A DNA stretch of 64,000 nucleotides. Source: Sphaerisporangium melleum. Its GTDB lineage: Bacteria > Actinomycetota > Actinomycetes > Streptosporangiales > Streptosporangiaceae. Below, in pieces: positions 26,613-35,385 of this stretch (the stretch's first letter is position 1; every line of letters starts with the position of its first letter). The stretch spans positions 1-64,000 of the forward strand of contig NZ_BMNT01000038.1 of assembly GCF_014646695.1 (NCBI RefSeq). Direction: 5' to 3'. A program made the translations under genes and the position numbers. The notes below the pieces were generated by a model. It did no database searches. It saw only the letters and a program-made list of their open reading frames with translations, and was not told where the DNA came from.

Positions 26613-27329
26613 GTGACAGCGCGTATCGAGCGAGTGGTGACCGAGGGCGTCGTGACGATCGACGACGCCGAATACAAGGTCGAGAACAACACCTGGATCA
26701 TCGGTGACGATGAGGAGGTCATCGTCATCGACGCCGCGCGCGACGCGGAGACGATCCTCGAGACCGTCGGCGAGCGCGAGGTGCTCGCCGTCATCTGCAC
26801 GCACGGCCTGCCCGACCACGTCGGCGGGGCGATCGAGGTGGCGGCGCGTGACGAGGCGGTCGTCGCGCTCAACCGCAAAGATCGCCCGCTGTGGCGCGAG
26901 ACCTGGCAGGAGACCTACCCCGACATCGACATGGAGGACGAGGGCATCTTCGGCGTCGCCGATGTCGAGCTGGAGGTCATGGCCACTCCTGGGGTGACGC
27001 AGGGCGGCGTCTCGCTGTACGTCGAGGCGCTGGGCGTGGTCTTCACCGGCAAGACCCTGCTGGCCGACGGCCCCGGCAAGCTCGCCGGTGAGTACCCCGC
27101 TCTGGCCGACCAGCTCACCGCGATCGGCGAGCGGCTGTTCACGCTGCCGCCGGACACCCGGGTGCTGCCCGCGCACGGCGAGGAGACCACCGTCGGCGAG
27201 CAGGAGCCGCACTTCGACGACTGGCTGTCGGGGTCGCTCACCAAGGGCGAGGCGGCCGCCGATCCGGCCGAGCCGCCGCTCGCCGACGGCACGCGCGCTT
27301 CGGGGATCAAGCTGAGCTTCGACGAGTGA
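26613..27329 (+). CDS. Metallo-beta-lactamase-fold protein with degraded metal site
   Basis: This 238-residue protein follows the glyoxalase II-like actinobacterial MBL pattern along its length. The usual H-x-H-x-D-H is here H64-G-L66-P-D68-H69, so the second His is lost. The His of TPGH is V128. The bridging Asp of FTGDT is K147 (FTGKT). Only H64, D68, H69 and H188 (LPAHGEE) remain. Two-metal hydrolase activity is therefore unlikely; it may be a pseudoenzyme. It is followed one base later by a RecB-like nuclease gene, so the two are co-expressed. Confidence 0.85.
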   Translation: MTARIERVVTEGVVTIDDAEYKVENNTWIIGDDEEVIVIDAARDAETILETVGEREVLAVICTHGLPDHVGGAIEVAARDEAVVALNRKDRPLWRETWQETYPDIDMEDEGIFGVADVELEVMATPGVTQGGVSLYVEALGVVFTGKTLLADGPGKLAGEYPALADQLTAIGERLFTLPPDTRVLPAHGEETTVGEQEPHFDDWLSGSLTKGEAAADPAEPPLADGTRASGIKLSFDE

Positions 27330-27330
27330 C

Positions 27331-28332
27331 GTGCAGCAACTCGGCCTGGAAGGCATGCCCCGGCGGCTGTACTCCTGCACGCCGTCGAGGCTGAACGCCT
27401 GGCTCGACTGCCCCCGGCGCTACCGGTTCACCTACCTCGACCGCCCGGCCCCGCAGAAGGGCCTGCCATGGGCGCACAACAGCCTCGGCGCGTCGGTGCA
27501 CAACGCGCTGGCCGGGTGGTGGCGCGAGCCGTACGAGCGCAGGACCTCCGCCATGGCGGGGATTCTCCTCACCAAGGGCTGGATCACCGAGGGTTTCCGG
27601 GACCAGGAGCAGTCCACGCTGTGGCGTGACCGGGCACGCGCCATGGTGTCCGGTTACGTCACCACGCTCGACCCGTCGGAGGAGCCGGTCGGCGTCGAGC
27701 GCACCGTCGCCACGCGCACGGCGGTGATCGCGGTGTCCGGACGGGTCGACCGCATCGACCGGCGCGGCGACGAGCTGGTCATCGTCGACTACAAGACCGG
27801 GCGCCGCCCGCTGACCGAGGACGACGCGCGGGCCTCGCTCGCGCTCGCGATCTACGCGGCGGCGTCCTCGCGAGTGCTGCACCGCCGCTGCCGCACCGTC
27901 GAGCTGCACCACGTCCCCACTGGTGAGATCGTCGCGTGGGAGCACACCGACGAGTCCCTCGGCCGCCACCTGGGCCGGGCCGAGGAGATCGCCCTGGAGG
28001 CCGCCGAGGCCGACGAACGCTACCGCGAGTGGGCGGCCACCCGCGCCCCCGCCTCGGCGCGCGGCCCCCGCAGGCCCGCCGGCCAGGCTCGGTCCTCTCC
28101 CACGCGCCCGCCCGGCACAGCGGGCGGGCAGGGTGCGGCCAGTGCCTCAGGCGCCGACGGTGGGCCCGGTACGCCGGGCGGGCCGGCCGCCGTGCCGCCG
28201 GAGATCGACGCGAGCTTCCCGCCGCGGCCCGGCCCGGTCTGCTCCTGGTGCGACTACCGCCGCCACTGCCCCGAGGGCCAGGCGGCGGCCTCCCCGCGCG
28301 AGCCCTGGGACGGCCTCGCCGACACCTCCTGA
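27331..28332 (+). CDS. RecB-family PD-(D/E)XK exonuclease with Fe-S cysteines
   Basis: This 333-residue protein has the PD-(D/E)XK nuclease core GRVDRID...IVDYKTG, with D153 and K155. Four cysteines are placed for a 4Fe-4S cluster as in AddB/Cas4-like nucleases: C27 (LDCPRRYRF), C304, C307 and C313 (CSWCDYRRHC). A Pro/Ala/Gly-rich insert of about 60 residues precedes the last three. The GTG lies one base after the stop of the degenerate MBL protein. A role in DNA end processing is likely; the pathway is unknown. Confidence 0.88.
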   Translation: MQQLGLEGMPRRLYSCTPSRLNAWLDCPRRYRFTYLDRPAPQKGLPWAHNSLGASVHNALAGWWREPYERRTSAMAGILLTKGWITEGFRDQEQSTLWRDRARAMVSGYVTTLDPSEEPVGVERTVATRTAVIAVSGRVDRIDRRGDELVIVDYKTGRRPLTEDDARASLALAIYAAASSRVLHRRCRTVELHHVPTGEIVAWEHTDESLGRHLGRAEEIALEAAEADERYREWAATRAPASARGPRRPAGQARSSPTRPPGTAGGQGAASASGADGGPGTPGGPAAVPPEIDASFPPRPGPVCSWCDYRRHCPEGQAAASPREPWDGLADTS

Positions 28333-28375
28333 CCACCCCCGTGCCGCCGGCCAGGGACGGGCGGCGCCCGGCCGG

Positions 28376-29254
28376 TCAGGCGGGGTGTGCGGGGTGTTGC
28401 TCGGCGTGATTCCAGAAGCGGGTGAGGGCGTGGGCGGTGGTCTCGGGCGCCTCGACCGCGGGGGAGTGCAGGGCTCCCGGCACGACGACGATGTCGGCGT
28501 CGAGGCTCTCGGCCATCTCCGCCTGCGTCAAGGGAGACCAGCCGTCGTCGTGCTCGCCGTACAGCACCAGGATGGGCACCCCGACCTCACGCAGGTCCGC
28601 GAGCCGGTCGGGGGCGTTGAGCACCTCTTCCGCCATGCTCACCAGCCCGGTCGGCGAGTTGGCGAACAGCCGCCTGCGCAGGAAGTCCACGATCTCGTCG
28701 GGCACACCGGCGACGATGGCCTCGGGTTCGAGACGGTGCGTCCACAGGTGAGCGAGGCCCACCTCGGGCAGCTCGCGGAGCATGAGACGGCAGGCCTTCT
28801 CCCGTGGCCCGGTGATGCCGGCCGGCCCCGAGCTCATCAGCGTGTAGGACGCCAGCTTGGTGGCGCCGCCGATCACCGCCTCGCGGGTCACCAGGCCGCC
28901 GAAGGAGTGACCGACCAGGTGGACCGGCTCGCCGTCGCCCACGACCGCCGCGATCTGGTCGATGTCCTCGCCGAGGGCGGCGCAGGTGTAGGCCGCCGGG
29001 TCGTCGGGACCCTCGGTCTCGAACTGCCCGCGCATGTCGATCGCGACGACGCGGCGCCCGGCCTGGGCCAGCGTCTGGAAGATCGCGATGAAGTCCTCTT
29101 TGCTGCCGGTGTAGCCCGGCACCAGCAGTGCGGGGCAGCGTTCGGGGACGCCGCTGACCGGCAGCGCCTCGAGAGCCGCGAACGTGCCGACGGGCGTCTC
29201 GATGCGCTGCTCACGGACACCGGGAGGCAAGGTCAGAAAGCGCGGCGTGCTCAC
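28376..29254 (-). CDS. Alpha/beta hydrolase
   Basis: This 292-residue protein has the nucleophile elbow GHSFGG with S117, the oxyanion segment LLVPGYTGSKEDF, an acidic residue in YGEHDDGWSP and a C-terminal His in GALHSPAVE. It resembles haloperoxidase/lipase-like hydrolases. The GTG start follows TATCGT at 8 bases. M. tuberculosis lipV (Rv3203), of similar fold, lies in the corresponding block, but orthology is not shown. Confidence 0.87.
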   Translation of the reverse strand: MSTPRFLTLPPGVREQRIETPVGTFAALEALPVSGVPERCPALLVPGYTGSKEDFIAIFQTLAQAGRRVVAIDMRGQFETEGPDDPAAYTCAALGEDIDQIAAVVGDGEPVHLVGHSFGGLVTREAVIGGATKLASYTLMSSGPAGITGPREKACRLMLRELPEVGLAHLWTHRLEPEAIVAGVPDEIVDFLRRRLFANSPTGLVSMAEEVLNAPDRLADLREVGVPILVLYGEHDDGWSPLTQAEMAESLDADIVVVPGALHSPAVEAPETTAHALTRFWNHAEQHPAHPA

Positions 29255-29370
29255 GCGGCACCACGATACTGATAATCGATCCCGGCGACACCGCCGAAGG
29301 TGTCACGCCGGTCTCCTGGTCGACTTTCCACTCTCTCACCCGATCGGATGACGGCCTTGGTGCGCCTGAG

Positions 29371-29404
29371 GGAACGGTGGGACGCCAGGGCGTCCCACCG
29401 TTCC
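29371..29404. terminator. Terminator downstream of DEAD-box helicase gene
   Basis: A 15-bp perfect stem with a 4-base CAGG loop lies 37 bases past the helicase stop. A smaller hairpin (GACACC/GGTGTC, 29287-29304) precedes it. Confidence 0.85.
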
Positions 29405-29441
29405 GGCCGCTGAGGGCCCGATGTGCTCATGCGCCGTCTGC

Positions 29442-31409
29442 TCAGCCCCTCCGGGGACGATGCTGCGGAGTCCGGCGGCGCTGGACGCGTTCGGAGGCCG
29501 CGGAGGGCGCCACATCATCGTCCTCCGTCGCCAGGTCGGGCGAGCGGAAAATGATCGAGAACGGAGAGGGCGGGATGATCCGCTCCGGCTCGGGTGGCGC
29601 GACCGGTGCGGTGACCGGCGCGGCGACCGGCGCCGCTTGCGGCTCCTCGGCGACGATCGGCGCCTCGTGGACGACGGGCGCTTCGACGACGTCGTCCGCG
29701 ACGGCAGGGGGAGCGTCGGCGAGGGCCCCGGCCAGGGCCGTCTTGTTGGCGCCCCGGCGGGCACGCCGCGGCGCGGGGGCCTCGGCCGCCACCGGCGCGG
29801 GTGTCTCGGCGGCCACCGGCGCGGGTGTCTCGGCCGCTGGGCGGGCCACCGGCGCGTCCAGGACGGCGGGGCCGGCGCTCACTTCGGGCTCGGGGGCGAG
29901 GATGTCGCCCTGGACGGGCGCTCCCGCCTCGACCGGCTGCCCGTCCAGCGTCTGGCCGCCACGGGTGCGGCGGCGCTGCCGGTTGCGGGCCGGGCGCTCC
30001 CGGCGCTCCTCGCGGTCGCGGCGTTCGTCGCGGTCACGCCGCTCGTCACGCTCACGGCGCGAGCGGTGCCGCCCAGTCTCACCGAGGTCCTCGATCTGCT
30101 CGGCCTCCAGCCCGGCACGGGACCGCTGAGCGCGCGGCAGCACGCCCTTGGTGCCCTCCGGGATGTGCAGCTCGGCGTAGATGTGCTTGGAGGTGGAGTA
30201 GGTCTCGACCGGCTCGGCGAAGTCGAGGCCGAGCGCGTTGTTGATGACCTTCCAGCGGGTGAGCTCCTCCCACTCCACGAAGGTCACCGCCACGCCGGTG
30301 CGGCCCGCCCGGCCGGTGCGGCCGATGCGGTGGACGTAGGTCTTCTCGTCCTGCGGGCAGTCGTAGTTGACCACGTGGGTGACGTCGTCGATGTCGATGC
30401 CGCGTGCCGCGACGTCGGTGGCCACCAGGACGTCGACCTTGCCGTTGCGGAACGCGCGCAGTGCCTGCTCGCGCTGGCCCTGCCCGAGGTCGCCGTGCAC
30501 GGCCGCGGCGGCGAAGCCGCGCTCCTTGAGCTGCTCGGACACCATGTCGCAGGCCCGTTTGGTCTCGCAGAACACCATCGTCAGACCCCGGCCCTCGCAC
30601 TGCAGCATGCGGGCCACGATTTCGATCTTGTCCATGCGGTGGGTGCGCCAGACGAACTGGACGGTCTTGGAGACGTCCTCGCTGTCGGCGTCGGGGTTCT
30701 CGGCGCGCACGTGCGTCGGGCGCGTCAGGTAGCGGCGCGACAGCTGCACGATCTCGCCCGGCATGGTCGCCGAGAACAGCATGGTCTGCCGCTCGGCGGG
30801 GACGAGCTTGATGATGCGCTCGATGTCGGGCAGGAAGCCCAGGTCGAGCATGCGGTCGGCCTCGTCCAGGACCAGCATGGACACCTGACCGAGGTCGAGG
30901 TGCTTCTGCTTCACCAGGTCCAGGAGGCGGCCTGGCGTGCCGACGACGACGTCGACGCCCTGCTTGAGCGCCTCGATCTGCGGCTCGTAGGCCCGCCCGC
31001 CGTACACCGTGAGGATGCGTGAGCCGAGCTTGCCACCGGCGACCAGAAGGTCCTCAGTGACCTGCAGGGCCAGCTCGCGGGTGGGGACGACGACCAGCCC
31101 CCGGGGCTTCTTGCGGTTCTTGCGCGGCTTGCCGACGCGCTGAAGCATCGCGACACCGAAGGCGTAGGTCTTGCCGGTGCCGGTGCGCGCCTGGCCGATG
31201 ACATCCTGCCCGCTGATCGCCAGCGGGAGGGCCATCTCCTGGATGGGAAAGGGGGAGACGATGCCCTCTGTTTCGAGGGCATCGGCGATCTCCGGTATGA
31301 CTCCAAGGTCTCGGAACGTGGTCAGCTCGGCCTGCCTAGGTCTCCTGCGAAGGCGGGCTTCCGGGACCGCCGGCTTGCGCCGGGTCCGCGCGGAAAAGCC
31401 AACCCTCAT
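29442..31409 (-). CDS. DEAD-box RNA helicase, RhlE-like
   Basis: This 655-residue ATP-dependent RNA helicase shows the motifs ARTGTGKT, PTRELALQV, TPGRLLDL, VLDEADRML, FSAT, ATDVAARGIDI and HRIGRTGRAG. The tail after about residue 430 first has an Arg/Asp/Glu-rich basic region (RRERDERRDRDERRDREER). A Pro/Ala-rich segment with ETPAPVA repeats comes after it, typical of RNA-binding tails. ATG 31409 is tentative; the conserved core begins with TTFRDLGV about 30 residues later, and an ATG at 31478 is also open. M. tuberculosis rhlE (Rv3211) is the positional counterpart. Confidence 0.92.
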   Translation of the reverse strand: MRVGFSARTRRKPAVPEARLRRRPRQAELTTFRDLGVIPEIADALETEGIVSPFPIQEMALPLAISGQDVIGQARTGTGKTYAFGVAMLQRVGKPRKNRKKPRGLVVVPTRELALQVTEDLLVAGGKLGSRILTVYGGRAYEPQIEALKQGVDVVVGTPGRLLDLVKQKHLDLGQVSMLVLDEADRMLDLGFLPDIERIIKLVPAERQTMLFSATMPGEIVQLSRRYLTRPTHVRAENPDADSEDVSKTVQFVWRTHRMDKIEIVARMLQCEGRGLTMVFCETKRACDMVSEQLKERGFAAAAVHGDLGQGQREQALRAFRNGKVDVLVATDVAARGIDIDDVTHVVNYDCPQDEKTYVHRIGRTGRAGRTGVAVTFVEWEELTRWKVINNALGLDFAEPVETYSTSKHIYAELHIPEGTKGVLPRAQRSRAGLEAEQIEDLGETGRHRSRRERDERRDRDERRDREERRERPARNRQRRRTRGGQTLDGQPVEAGAPVQGDILAPEPEVSAGPAVLDAPVARPAAETPAPVAAETPAPVAAEAPAPRRARRGANKTALAGALADAPPAVADDVVEAPVVHEAPIVAEEPQAAPVAAPVTAPVAPPEPERIIPPSPFSIIFRSPDLATEDDDVAPSAASERVQRRRTPQHRPRRG

Positions 31410-31632
31410 CTCGTCTCGGCGACCGCCCGCGGCATAACGCGCGTGGGGGCTATCAGGCGATGATCTCCCTGAAGACATACTGCGGTCGCACTCTTACAGG
31501 GCAGTGTACTCGATACCACAAGAGCGAGCCGATTTCCCGGTGTTCGAAGTCGTGTCCCCGGAGAAACCGGGGCCGCCGGGCTTTCGCCCGGTGCCTCGCG
31601 CGGGCATGGTCCGCAGGCCGTGGAGACCCTCG

Positions 31633-31638
31633 TACGCT
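31633..31638 (+). promoter_or_regulatory. Leaderless -10 box (TACGCT)
   Basis: TACGCT, 6 bases, then ATG at 31645. Confidence 0.6.
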
Positions 31639-31644
31639 GCATCC

Positions 31645-32331
31645 ATGAGTGATTCCCCTGCCGGTGTGGTCGATATGCTCGGCGTCCTGGCCTACGCCGA
31701 GCTGACCGCGTTCCTCAGGCTCGCCGAGGACGCCGCCACTCTCGCCCCCACCCTGACCGACCGGGCCGAGCTCAGCGACCTCGCCGCGGCCGAGTACGGC
31801 AACTTCCGGCTCCTGCGCGACCGGCTGGCGGCCCTGGGGGTGGACCCCGAGGAGGCCATGGCGCCGTTCGTCGCCGCCCTGGACGACTGGCACGCCCAGA
31901 CACGGCCAGGGGACTGGCTGGAGGCCCTGGTCAAGGCGTACGTGGGCACCGGCATCGCCGCCGACTTCTACCGCGAGGCCGTCCGCCGGGTGGACGAGGA
32001 GACCCGCGCGATCGTCAACGAGGCGCTGGCGGAGGAGGTCCGCTCACGGTTCGTGGTCGAGCGGGTGCGGGCGGCGCTGGCCGGCAACCCCAAGCTCTCC
32101 GGCCGGCTGGCGCTGTGGGCGCGGCGTCTGGTCGGCGAGGCGCTGAGCCAGGGGCACCGGGTCGCGGCGGCGCGGCCGGCCCTTGCCCTGCTGCTGGTCT
32201 CCGCCGCCGAGGACGCGGGGGTCCTGGCGAGCGCGGACACCGACCTGGTGGAGATCGGGCGGCTGTTCGCCCGCCTCACCGAGGAGCACGGCCGGCGCAT
32301 GTCGGCGCTCGGCCTCGTCCCGGGCCCCTGA
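31645..32331 (+). CDS. Ferritin-like-fold protein (MiaE_2 family)
   Basis: This 228-residue all-helical protein has the di-iron type pattern of the actinobacterial MiaE-like family: AYAELTAF, LAAAEYGNF and ALAEEVRSRF helices with Glu and Asp ligands. The family is named after the tRNA hydroxylase MiaE, but its own reaction is unproven. It is divergent from the DEAD-box helicase, as Rv3210c is beside Rv3211. The leaderless box fixes the ATG. Confidence 0.88.
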   Translation: MSDSPAGVVDMLGVLAYAELTAFLRLAEDAATLAPTLTDRAELSDLAAAEYGNFRLLRDRLAALGVDPEEAMAPFVAALDDWHAQTRPGDWLEALVKAYVGTGIAADFYREAVRRVDEETRAIVNEALAEEVRSRFVVERVRAALAGNPKLSGRLALWARRLVGEALSQGHRVAAARPALALLLVSAAEDAGVLASADTDLVEIGRLFARLTEEHGRRMSALGLVPGP

Positions 32332-32540
32332 TCTCCATCGGCTCCGCGGCATCCGGAGCCCCGGTGCGGGGCTCCGGCCGCTCGTGCCCGGCGCGGGGCC
32401 TTGAGCGAGGTCTCTCCCGGGCGCCAGGACGTACCGCCGGCACCGCCGCGCCGGCCGGCCGGGACGTCCGCTCGGCGCAGGTTTCGGAGTTCTGGCGGAA
32501 AGGTGCCTTGATCGAGGGGCGCGAACGGCCCGGTCGGTTG

Positions 32541-32546
32541 TAGCGT
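32541..32546 (+). promoter_or_regulatory. Leaderless -10 box (TAGCGT) before small ORF
   Basis: TAGCGT, 6 bases, then ATG at 32553, the same spacing as before the recognised genes here. No -35 box at 16-18 bp. Confidence 0.4.
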
Positions 32547-32552
32547 GCGAAC

Positions 32553-32744
32553 ATGAGGGCCTCGCGCCGCTACGGCAGTTTCCTGATGAGATGTGGACCG
32601 AACCGCTGGACGTCCCGGCCGGTGTTGCGAAGGGGGAGCGCCGGCTGCCCGGCGGTCAGCCACAAGCGGGAGGACGTGCGGCCGGCCCGCCGCCCCTGCG
32701 GGTGCTCGCTCGACTCCCGGGAAGAGTGCGCGGGCCTGCTGTAG
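32553..32744 (+). CDS. Possible small Arg/Cys-rich protein
   Basis: This frame encodes 63 residues with five Cys and many Arg (MRASRRYGSFLMRCGPNRW at the start). G or C fills about 90% of third positions, and a leaderless box lies in register. It ends 68 bases before two terminator hairpins. No family is recognised. It could be an unannotated small protein or chance, since long frames are common at this base composition. Confidence 0.35.
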   Translation: MRASRRYGSFLMRCGPNRWTSRPVLRRGSAGCPAVSHKREDVRPARRPCGCSLDSREECAGLL

Positions 32745-32811
32745 CCCGCGGTGGCCTGTCGGAGAACGGCTCAGGCCTTCTTGAGGATGTCCCCCCGGGT
32801 TCACGTGCCAG

Positions 32812-32858
32812 GGCGGGGCCTCGCCCCGCCGTCGGGCGGGCCGGACAGGGCCCGCCCG
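32812..32858. terminator. Two adjacent terminator hairpins
   Basis: Stem 1: GGCGGGGC/GCCCCGCC with a CTC loop. Stem 2: CGGGCGGGCC/GGCCCGCCCG with a GGACAG loop. Confidence 0.75.
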
Positions 32859-32880
32859 AGGCGGCGTGGAACGGCCGGTG

Positions 32881-33111
32881 CTAGAGCGTGCCGCCGAACC
32901 CGACGGGACGCGACTCGTCACCGCCGATCTCGACGAAACCGAGCGCGGAGACCGGCACGATCACCCGTCGGCCCTTGACGTCGGTGACGGAGAAGACCCC
33001 GCGATCGGCCGCCAGGGAGTTGCGCAGCTCCTGCTCCACCTCGTCGGCGGACAGCTCGGTCTCGACGATGATCTCCCGGTGCACCGAACGTACGCCGATC
33101 TTGATCTCCAT
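32881..33111 (-). CDS. DUF3107 family protein
   Basis: This 76-residue actinobacterial protein begins MEIKIGVRSVHREIIVET and has a KGRRVIVPVSALGFVEIG segment. AAAGGAAG precedes ATG 33111. It follows the TetR gene on the same strand, as Rv3208A follows Rv3208. Function unknown; the fold is likely an alpha-beta sandwich. Confidence 0.92.
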   Translation of the reverse strand: MEIKIGVRSVHREIIVETELSADEVEQELRNSLAADRGVFSVTDVKGRRVIVPVSALGFVEIGGDESRPVGFGGTL

Positions 33112-33270
33112 GGGGCTTCCTTTCGACGGCGACGGAAAACGTGCTGGTCTTATCGTCACTCCGCGCCGGCGCGGCGACGGCGATGATCGCGTCAAGCGAA
33201 CGGCCGGCCCGAGGCGATCGCCGTGGGCGAACGGCCGGCCGCGCGCCGGGGCCGGTGAGTGAGCGGTGGG

Positions 33271-33891
33271 TCAGGTGGTGCGGGGGAAGCCGCCGATGCC
33301 GCGCCAGGCGAGGCGGGCCATGAGCTGGGTCGCGTGGTCCTTGGGGATGGAGCCGTGGCTGGCCAGCCAGTAGCGCGCGCTCACCTCGGCCATGCCCACC
33401 AGGCCGACGCCGAGCAGATGGGCCTCGTCGCTGGAGCAGCCGGTGTCCTCCTGGATGACCTGACTGATCATCTCGGCGCTCTCGCGCAGCGAGCGCTCCA
33501 TGCGCTGGCGCACGGGCGCGACGTTGCGCAGGTCGGACTCGAAGACCAGGCGGAACGCCTCGCCCTGGCTGGAGACGAAGTCGAAGAACGCGCCGATGGC
33601 CGCCTGGACGCGCTGCTTGTTGTCGGTGGTGGAGGCCAGCGCCTCGCGGCACCGGTTGGCCATGTCGTCGACGTGCAGGTCGAGCAGAGCCAGATAGAGC
33701 TCGAGCTTGCCGGGGAAGTGCTGGTAGAGCACCGGCTTGCTGACCCCGGCACGTTCGGCGATCTCGTCCATCGCGGCCGCGTGGTAGCCGTTCTCCACGA
33801 AGACCTCCTGCGCCGCGTTGAGCAACTGGCGGCGACGGGCCATGCGGGGCAGCCGGGTGCCCCGGGGCTTGGCATCCGGGGTAGCGGTCAC
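33271..33891 (-). CDS. TetR/AcrR-family regulator
   Basis: This 206-residue protein has a clear TetR DNA-binding domain at about residues 18-65 (RQLLNAAQEVFVENGYHAAA, then VSKPVLYQHFPGKLELY) and a ligand-binding C-terminal half. GTG 33891 follows AAGGAG. Together with DUF3107 it matches the Rv3208-Rv3208A pair. Ligand and targets unknown. Confidence 0.93.
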   Translation of the reverse strand: MTATPDAKPRGTRLPRMARRRQLLNAAQEVFVENGYHAAAMDEIAERAGVSKPVLYQHFPGKLELYLALLDLHVDDMANRCREALASTTDNKQRVQAAIGAFFDFVSSQGEAFRLVFESDLRNVAPVRQRMERSLRESAEMISQVIQEDTGCSSDEAHLLGVGLVGMAEVSARYWLASHGSIPKDHATQLMARLAWRGIGGFPRTT

Positions 33892-34002
33892 GGGTCACTC
33901 CTTGGGTGCGGTTCACCCACCGCGCGACGGCTCGGCGGGCGCCGGTCGGTGCTGGTCGTGCATCCGGTACGAGGTTGACATCCTACGCGCGGGTAACCGG
34001 GC

Positions 34003-34236
34003 TCAGCGATAGTCGTCGTCGTCCAGGTCCACGACGCGCCCCTGGTCGGCGGCGTCGGCCGGGTCGGCGTCGTAGGGGATCTCCAGCGGCCATTCGCGCC
34101 GTTCGCCGCGAACGATGAGGTGCTGCTCGATGGCATCGGCCTCCGGGACCTCGGTCTGCAACTCCTCGGCGACGTCGTCGAGGGGCTCCAGCGCGTCCAG
34201 CGGGACCTCCCGGCCGCTCACGTCCATCTCCGACAT
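34003..34236 (-). CDS. Small acidic hypothetical protein
   Basis: This 77-residue, strongly acidic protein begins MSEMDVSGREVPLDALEP and ends with an Asp run. ATG 34236 follows GGAGGG at about 8 bases; a longer frame to 34281 has no ribosome site. I do not recognise a family. It lies between the TetR gene and the LigD-polymerase gene on the same strand. Confidence 0.6.
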   Translation of the reverse strand: MSEMDVSGREVPLDALEPLDDVAEELQTEVPEADAIEQHLIVRGERREWPLEIPYDADPADAADQGRVVDLDDDDYR

Positions 34237-34299
34237 CTTCCGTCCCTCCGTAGGGGGCGAGCGGGCATTCGCGCGCTCCAATACCCCGATGCGTCCAGC

Positions 34300-35208
34300 C
34301 TAAGGCCCCTTCCCCGTCCGGCTTCGCTCCGGCGGGGCCATGAGGTCGCCGAGTCGCGCGACCCGGTCGAGGACATCCTGCGCCGTGAACACCAGGTCAC
34401 CGGGGTCGGCGCACTCGGCCACCTCCTCCCAGGTGATCGGGGTGGAGGCGGTCGGCGCGGCGTTGGCGCGCAGGGAGTAGGGGGTGACCGTGGTCTTGGC
34501 CGGGTTGTTCTGGCTCCAGTCGATGAACACCTTGCCCGGGCGCAGTTTCTTGGCCATCTGGCTGACGACCTCGTCCGGCCGTTCCTTCTCCAGCCGCTGG
34601 GCGAGCGCCTTGGCGTAGTCCGAGGGGCTCTCCTCGCGGCCGGCCCACGGCACGTACACCTGCATGCCCTTGTTCCCGCTGGTCTTGGGCAGCCCGTCCA
34701 GGCCGTCCTCGCGCAGTGCCTCCCGCAGCCGCAGCGCCACCCGGCCGCAGTCCACGATCGTCGCGGGCGCTCCCGGGTCGAGGTCGAAGACCATCGTGTC
34801 GGGCGGCAGTGCCCGGCCTTCCTCGTCCACCCGCCACATGGGGGTGTGGAACTCCAGGGCGGCGAGCCCGGCGAAGTAGACCAGCGTGGGCAGGTCGTCG
34901 ACGATCGCGTACTCGATGGTGTCGCGGTCCTTGGTGCTGCCCGGGGCGGGCAGCCGGGCCGTCCGCACCCAGGCGGGGGTGTGCGCCGGGCGGTTCTTCT
35001 CGAAGAAGAACTGACCCTCCACTCCGCCGGGGTAACGCTTGACGGTGAGCGGGCGGCCGTTCAGGTGGGCGAGCATCGCGGGCGCGACGCAGGTGTAGTA
35101 CTCGATCACCTCCGCCTTGGTGAAGCCCGTCGCCGGATACAGCACCTTGTCCAGGTTCGTCAGCGTCAGTTCCCGGTGATCGACCCTGACCCGGACCTTC
35201 TGCGCCAC
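34300..35208 (-). CDS. Stand-alone LigD-type polymerase (archaeo-eukaryotic primase family)
   Basis: This 302-residue protein corresponds to the polymerase domain of LigD, which fills or adds nucleotides at broken ends in bacterial non-homologous end joining. The metal-binding DxD is D142-x-D144 in VFDLDPG, and other family segments are KTSGNKGMQVYVPW and IDWSQNNPAKTTVTPYS. No ligase or phosphoesterase domain is fused. It is divergent from ku. GTG 35208 has AGGGGAAG upstream; GTG 35214 and 35217 are alternatives. Confidence 0.93.
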   Translation of the reverse strand: MAQKVRVRVDHRELTLTNLDKVLYPATGFTKAEVIEYYTCVAPAMLAHLNGRPLTVKRYPGGVEGQFFFEKNRPAHTPAWVRTARLPAPGSTKDRDTIEYAIVDDLPTLVYFAGLAALEFHTPMWRVDEEGRALPPDTMVFDLDPGAPATIVDCGRVALRLREALREDGLDGLPKTSGNKGMQVYVPWAGREESPSDYAKALAQRLEKERPDEVVSQMAKKLRPGKVFIDWSQNNPAKTTVTPYSLRANAAPTASTPITWEEVAECADPGDLVFTAQDVLDRVARLGDLMAPPERSRTGKGP

Positions 35209-35385
35209 GCTCACCACTTCCCCTGAGGTTTCTTTTCCCGTGCTCTCGTCCGTCGCCTTCCCAGCAGATCGTGGCTTGACCGGATACGGCAATCCACACT
35301 GGGTATCTGCCCATTTGGATACTGCTTTGCGCCCTTGCCGCCGTCGAACATGTGTTCGGCGGCGGAGTCGAGGTGAGGAGAGGTC

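Larger units (their letters stand above)
32332..32880. other. 549-base region with small ORF and tandem terminators
   Basis: Besides the small frame at 32553, two adjacent hairpins lie at 32812-32830 (8-bp stem) and 32833-32858 (10-bp stem). They follow the minus-strand DUF3107 gene and would also end a plus-strand transcript from the small frame. Confidence 0.6.
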
